Shown here: positions 39,771-41,985 of the stretch, in pieces
Layout of the letters: each line of letters opens with the position of its first letter
How positions within the stretch are numbered: the first letter of the stretch is position 1
DNA from: an uncultured Coriobacteriaceae bacterium
GTDB lineage: Bacteria > Actinomycetota > Coriobacteriia > Coriobacteriales > Atopobiaceae
Assembly: GCA_902798915.1 (NCBI GenBank)
Contig: CADBYM010000029.1
Location: 1 to 41,985, forward strand
Direction: 5' to 3'
DNA: 41,985 nt
Translations under genes and position numbers: made by a program
The notes under the pieces: model-generated
Database searches by the model: none
Told to the model about the DNA's origin: nothing
Seen by the model: only the letters and a program-made list of their open reading frames with translations

Positions 39771-40196
39771 TTAGAGCAGCGGCTCTTCCTCACCGGCGGG
39801 AGCCGGATCCGTCCACACAAACCCATTCCCACGCCCCCGTCCCTCAAAGAGAGAATACGCAGAGAAGCTCGGGCGACCGCGCTCTCCGAACTCCACGATG
39901 AGCGCATCGGCATAGCCACCCCGCTCGTCCTCGATGGCGCCCTCGTAGGCAATAGCGTATCGGAGTGCGCCACGCGCCTTCCTCACTCGCTCACGCGCTG
40001 CCTCAAGCATCGCCTCGATGCCGTCGTTGGAAAGCTGCATCGAGTCGTACGTATTGTCTTCACTTTGTATTACAACAAGAACGCCTATGTATTCTCCTTC
40101 TGCCAACATGTCCAGCGCATTACCCATGAGTGTACTGCTTAGGTCATCTAACTGCTGTGATACCGTGCCGTAGTATGTATTATCGCCCACACACAT
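39771..40196 (-). CDS. Unrecognised 141-aa protein paired with the RHH gene
   Basis: Soluble, acidic protein without signal peptide or membrane helix. The N-terminal MCVGDNTYYGTVSQQLDDL runs into a mixed alpha/beta region with VLVVIQSEDNT, ARERVRKARGALRYAIAYEGAIED and ADALIVEFGERGRP. It ends in a Gly/Arg and Pro/Glu-rich tail. I do not recognise a family. AAGGAG precedes the ATG by seven bases; GTG 40199 is a possible alternative. It begins 13 nt after the membrane-anchored ribbon-helix-helix gene and is almost surely co-expressed with it. Confidence 0.6.
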   Translation of the reverse strand: MCVGDNTYYGTVSQQLDDLSSTLMGNALDMLAEGEYIGVLVVIQSEDNTYDSMQLSNDGIEAMLEAARERVRKARGALRYAIAYEGAIEDERGGYADALIVEFGERGRPSFSAYSLFEGRGRGNGFVWTDPAPAGEEEPLL

Positions 40197-40209
40197 CACA
40201 ACTCTCCTT

Positions 40210-40989
40210 CTACCGGGTAAGAACTACAACGAGGCCGATCAGCAAGCTCACGATTACGGCAACAAGCACGGGTATCCACGGGTTGAGTGCGGGTCGCGCA
40301 TCCACTCGCGCATCTTGCGGACCTTCATCCTGACCGAGGTATTCTTCCATCACACTGCTCACGATCTGGCGTGTGTGCTCGTCTGCGATCCTCTGTCGCT
40401 CTTCCTCGGTCAATTCCGGCTGCTCGACGTCCTCTGCATCGTCCGCCACTTCTCCCTCGAGCTCAAGCTCCTCGGGCTTGGTGTATTCACGGATGGCAAC
40501 AAGCGCCTCGGCCATCTGAGCAAGCTGCTCCGACTTCTTTTGGCTGTCCTGCGCAAGGGCATCCAGACGCGTACGCAACTCCGCCACGTCTGCGTTCGTC
40601 GCCTGGCGCGTCTCCTCACCGAGTTGTACGCCTAGACGTGCGTAATACGCCAATGCCTCCTGCTCGCTGCAAGCATTCTCTTCAGAATACGACCGTATTT
40701 TGTCACGAATGTCCACGGGCACAATCGCCGCCTGCTGCGCAGGCTCTATACTGGGCAGATTCTGCAAGGCTTCAAGACGTGCCTCGATGCTCTGCAAGGT
40801 CTCATGTGATCCGTCATGCTGCCCTGATGCGGGTTGCATGCCATTCTCTTCAAGCTCGATGCCCGCACGGGCAAAATGACTCATTGCCTCGGCCTTGGTA
40901 CAATTGTGCTCAGCTGCATACGCATTAATCTTCTCGTTCAAATCCTCAGGCATGCGCATGCTGAAGGTAGTGGGGCGTTTGGTTGCCAT
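40210..40989 (-). CDS. Tail-anchored tandem ribbon-helix-helix protein
   Basis: 259 aa. Residues 7-50 (TTFSMRMPEDLNEKINAYAA...FARAG) fit the ribbon-helix-helix DNA-binding fold. Residues about 89-122 (IVPVDIRDKIRSYSEENACS...YYARLG) look like a second, diverged copy of the same unit. A coiled-coil-like stretch (about 132-170) and an acidic region (174-230) lead to a single C-terminal membrane helix (238-256), WIPVLVAVIVSLLIGLVVVL. The protein is thus predicted to be a DNA-binding protein held at the membrane by its tail. GAAAGG precedes ATG 40989. It is the first gene of a two-gene unit with a palindromic site in its promoter. Confidence 0.7.
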   Translation of the reverse strand: MATKRPTTFSMRMPEDLNEKINAYAAEHNCTKAEAMSHFARAGIELEENGMQPASGQHDGSHETLQSIEARLEALQNLPSIEPAQQAAIVPVDIRDKIRSYSEENACSEQEALAYYARLGVQLGEETRQATNADVAELRTRLDALAQDSQKKSEQLAQMAEALVAIREYTKPEELELEGEVADDAEDVEQPELTEEERQRIADEHTRQIVSSVMEEYLGQDEGPQDARVDARPALNPWIPVLVAVIVSLLIGLVVVLTR

Positions 40990-41007
40990 TCTTTGCGCCT
41001 TTCGGGT

Positions 41008-41039
41008 ATTACAGTAGGTAATGCACGTGCATTTTAGCA
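41008..41039 (-). promoter_or_regulatory. Promoter and palindromic operator of the RHH gene
   Basis: AATGCACGTGCATT (41020-41033) is a 14-bp perfect palindrome. On the minus strand TGCTAAAAT gives an extended -10, TAAAAT (41036-41031), so the palindrome covers the start site. A second inverted repeat, ATTAC/GTAAT (41008-41022), overlaps it. The layout fits autoregulation by the RHH protein. Confidence 0.5.
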
Positions 41040-41148
41040 TGTTACACGGACGTGCGCCCATAGTTGATTTGCTGCTTCAGAAGGTTAGAAGGGCACGCCC
41101 GACGGCTCACAGCATAGACTCTTCTGATGATAGTTTATCCACGGTTAT

Positions 41149-41176
41149 ACAAAAAACCGAGGCTTGCGCCTCGGTT
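41149..41176 (-). terminator. Intrinsic terminator of the tRNA-Ile/tRNA-Ala unit
   Basis: AACCGAGGC (41155-41163) pairs with GCCTCGGTT (41168-41176), loop TTGC. On the minus strand it is followed by TTTTTTGTAT. Confidence 0.85.
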
Positions 41177-41184
41177 CTGTGTTC

Positions 41185-41260
41185 TGGTGGAGACGATGGG
41201 GATCGAACCCACGACCTCAGGCTTGCAAAGCCCGCGCTCTCCCAGCTGAGCTACGTCCCC
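41185..41260 (-). tRNA. tRNA-Ala (anticodon UGC)
   Basis: 76 nt. Acceptor GGGGACG/CGTCTCC, anticodon loop TTTGCAA (anticodon TGC), T-loop GGTTCGATCC, encoded CCA. Confidence 0.97.
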
Positions 41261-41262
41261 GT

Positions 41263-41307
41263 AATAACCGCCCCAGCGGCGACTCGGCTCACGCTGGGGC
41301 GGTTATT
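41263..41307 (-). other. Strong hairpin between tRNA-Ile and tRNA-Ala
   Basis: AATAACCGCCCCAGCG (41263-41278) is a perfect 16-bp complement of 41292-41307, with a 13-nt loop. It occupies nearly the whole spacer between the two tRNAs. It could be an RNase III-type processing site or a partial terminator lowering tRNA-Ala. Confidence 0.55.
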
Positions 41308-41315
41308 GTCAAGGA

Positions 41316-41392
41316 TGGTGGGCCTGACAAGGCTCGAACTTGTGACCTCCCGGTTATCAGCCGGACGCTCTGACCAACTGAGCTACAGGCCC
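41316..41392 (-). tRNA. tRNA-Ile (anticodon GAU)
   Basis: 77 nt. Acceptor GGGCCTG/CAGGCCC, anticodon GAT in the loop TGATAA region, T-loop GTTCGAGCC, encoded CCA. Followed by tRNA-Ala on the same strand, the pair often found in rRNA spacers, but here without rRNA. Confidence 0.96.
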
Positions 41393-41406
41393 ATCCGCAA
41401 CTCAGT

Positions 41407-41460
41407 ACAATACTCTTAGACCCACTCTCGGTCAAGCGGAAATTTGAAAAAATTTTTTGA
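41407..41460 (-). promoter_or_regulatory. tRNA-Ile/Ala promoter with UP element
   Basis: On the minus strand TTGACC (41435-41430), a 17-nt spacer and TATTGT (41412-41407) lie 15 nt from the tRNA 5' end. Immediately upstream, an A/T tract centred on AAAAAATTTTTT (41447-41458) fits an UP element of strong stable-RNA promoters. Confidence 0.75.
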
Positions 41461-41985
41461 AGGGCCAGAAAATATTAAATAGGGCATAAAAAATGCCAAT
41501 TCTGGCTGCCTTCGGCAATCTGAAGCACAATTTAATACCTAAAATCGGTACTTTATCAAGACGAGTGACTCAGACTTTAAAACGGCTGAAGGCCAGATCG
41601 TATCGAGTGCTCCCACAGGACGGATCTCGAAGTGCGTATTAAGGCAGACCCGAGTGGAATGATCTTCAGACGAAACCGACCAAGGGGCCAGCTACAAATA
41701 CCGGGTACCTTTGGGTCATTGGAGACTTTGACCCACATCGCCTGTATGTAGAGTCTTTCTCCTGACGGTGAGGTCCTAGGATAGACTAGGCTTTTCGAAG
41801 ACGCGCCTTTGGGCGACTGACATCTACGGTTCACGCCCTCAGGAGTCGAATGCCAAGGGTGCCGGGTGCAGACAAGCGAGGTCAACCCGCCGGAGACATC
41901 ATTTTGCGTTCCATTTGTTATGTGTAGAGGTTGAGATACGCCGCTTCTTGAGAATTTTCGCTCTGTTTCGAGTACTATTACATGC
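41461..41985. ncRNA. Gene-free, structure-rich region; candidate large structured RNA
   Basis: No protein gene is convincing: the only ORF of size (102 codons, minus strand) has no binding site and unnatural composition. Inverted repeats are dense. They include GCCAGAA/TTCTGGC (about 41464-41506), CTGAA...GAUC with GATCTTCAG (about 41586-41670), CTAC-AA-ATAC with GTATGTAG (about 41692-41751) enclosing TGGGTCA/TGACCCA, and CTCCTGA (41759-41765) with TCAGGAG (41839-41845) enclosing CCTAG/CTAGG and CGCC/GGGCG. One inner pair is a U-G only if the plus strand is transcribed, a weak hint of direction. It does not show tRNA, tmRNA, SRP or RNase P core motifs that I can recognise, and it continues to the window edge. 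Confidence 0.4.

Noticed and set aside
41316..41392. tRNA-Ile/tRNA-Ala pair considered as part of an rRNA operon spacer
   Set aside because: The pair has its own promoter and terminator, and no 16S or 23S sequence is recognisable on either side within the window.
41577..41885. 102-codon minus-strand ORF in the right-edge region
   Set aside because: No ribosome binding site, Ser/Arg/Pro/Trp-rich composition, and it coincides with dense inverted repeats; structured RNA is a better explanation.

Overview
The window (about 42 kb, moderately high GC, almost every gene with a GGAGG-type ribosome binding site) looks like a chromosomal segment of a Gram-positive, fermentative anaerobe. Gene content suggests the Actinobacteria class Coriobacteriia (an Olsenella/Atopobium/Collinsella-like organism). 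This is inferred from recalled family resemblance: phosphotransferase sugar uptake, membrane-anchored transglutaminase-like proteins, a DUF4013 protein and a cyanophycin-synthetase-N-like protein. There is no 16S gene. No prophage, insertion sequence or CRISPR array was found.

Layout. 0.2-6.4 kb (minus strand): a sugar locus with lactose/cellobiose-type PTS components EIIB, EIIC and EIIA, a MupG/DUF871 (GH170) phosphoglycosidase, a GH1 6-phospho-beta-glycosidase and mannose-6-phosphate isomerase. A hairpin follows nearly every gene. 6.6-15.6 kb: coaX, a DHPS-HPPK (folP-folK) fusion, a sirtuin, a PHP-domain hydrolase, an intracellular GH13 enzyme, a zinc-ribbon/membrane/GNAT fusion, exonuclease III and a class I aminotransferase. 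15.6-19.2 kb: a 59-aa ORF, a membrane-anchored transglutaminase-like protein and a paralogue that has lost the catalytic Cys and His, then an orphan DltC-like carrier protein and a 49-aa lipoprotein. 19.2-26.2 kb: ftsH, hpt, tRNA-Ser(UGA), LemA, PRC-barrel and YtxH proteins, a cyanophycin-synthetase-N-like protein, a CNNM/CBS membrane protein and a small metal-binding HMA protein.

26.4-41.4 kb: tRNA-Asp, a MutY-like glycosylase without an iron-sulphur cluster, an unrecognised protein, then the minus-strand block rpsF-ssb-rpsR-rplI-dnaB-purA-purD-nudix, which joins ribosome assembly, replication and purine synthesis. After it come a DUF4013 membrane protein, tandem tRNA-Ser(CGA) and tRNA-Ser(GGA), typA, a two-gene unit with a tail-anchored tandem ribbon-helix-helix protein, and tRNA-Ala and tRNA-Ile. 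The last 0.5 kb has no convincing protein gene. It is rich in inverted repeats and may be a large structured RNA that runs off the window.

The main leads are: (1) the transglutaminase/pseudo-transglutaminase pair; (2) the tail-anchored DNA-binding-type protein with its palindromic operator; (3) a two-copy promoter-like element with fixed spacing to a TAT-type -10; (4) the structured non-coding right edge. All functional assignments come from reading the translated sequences. No database search was run.
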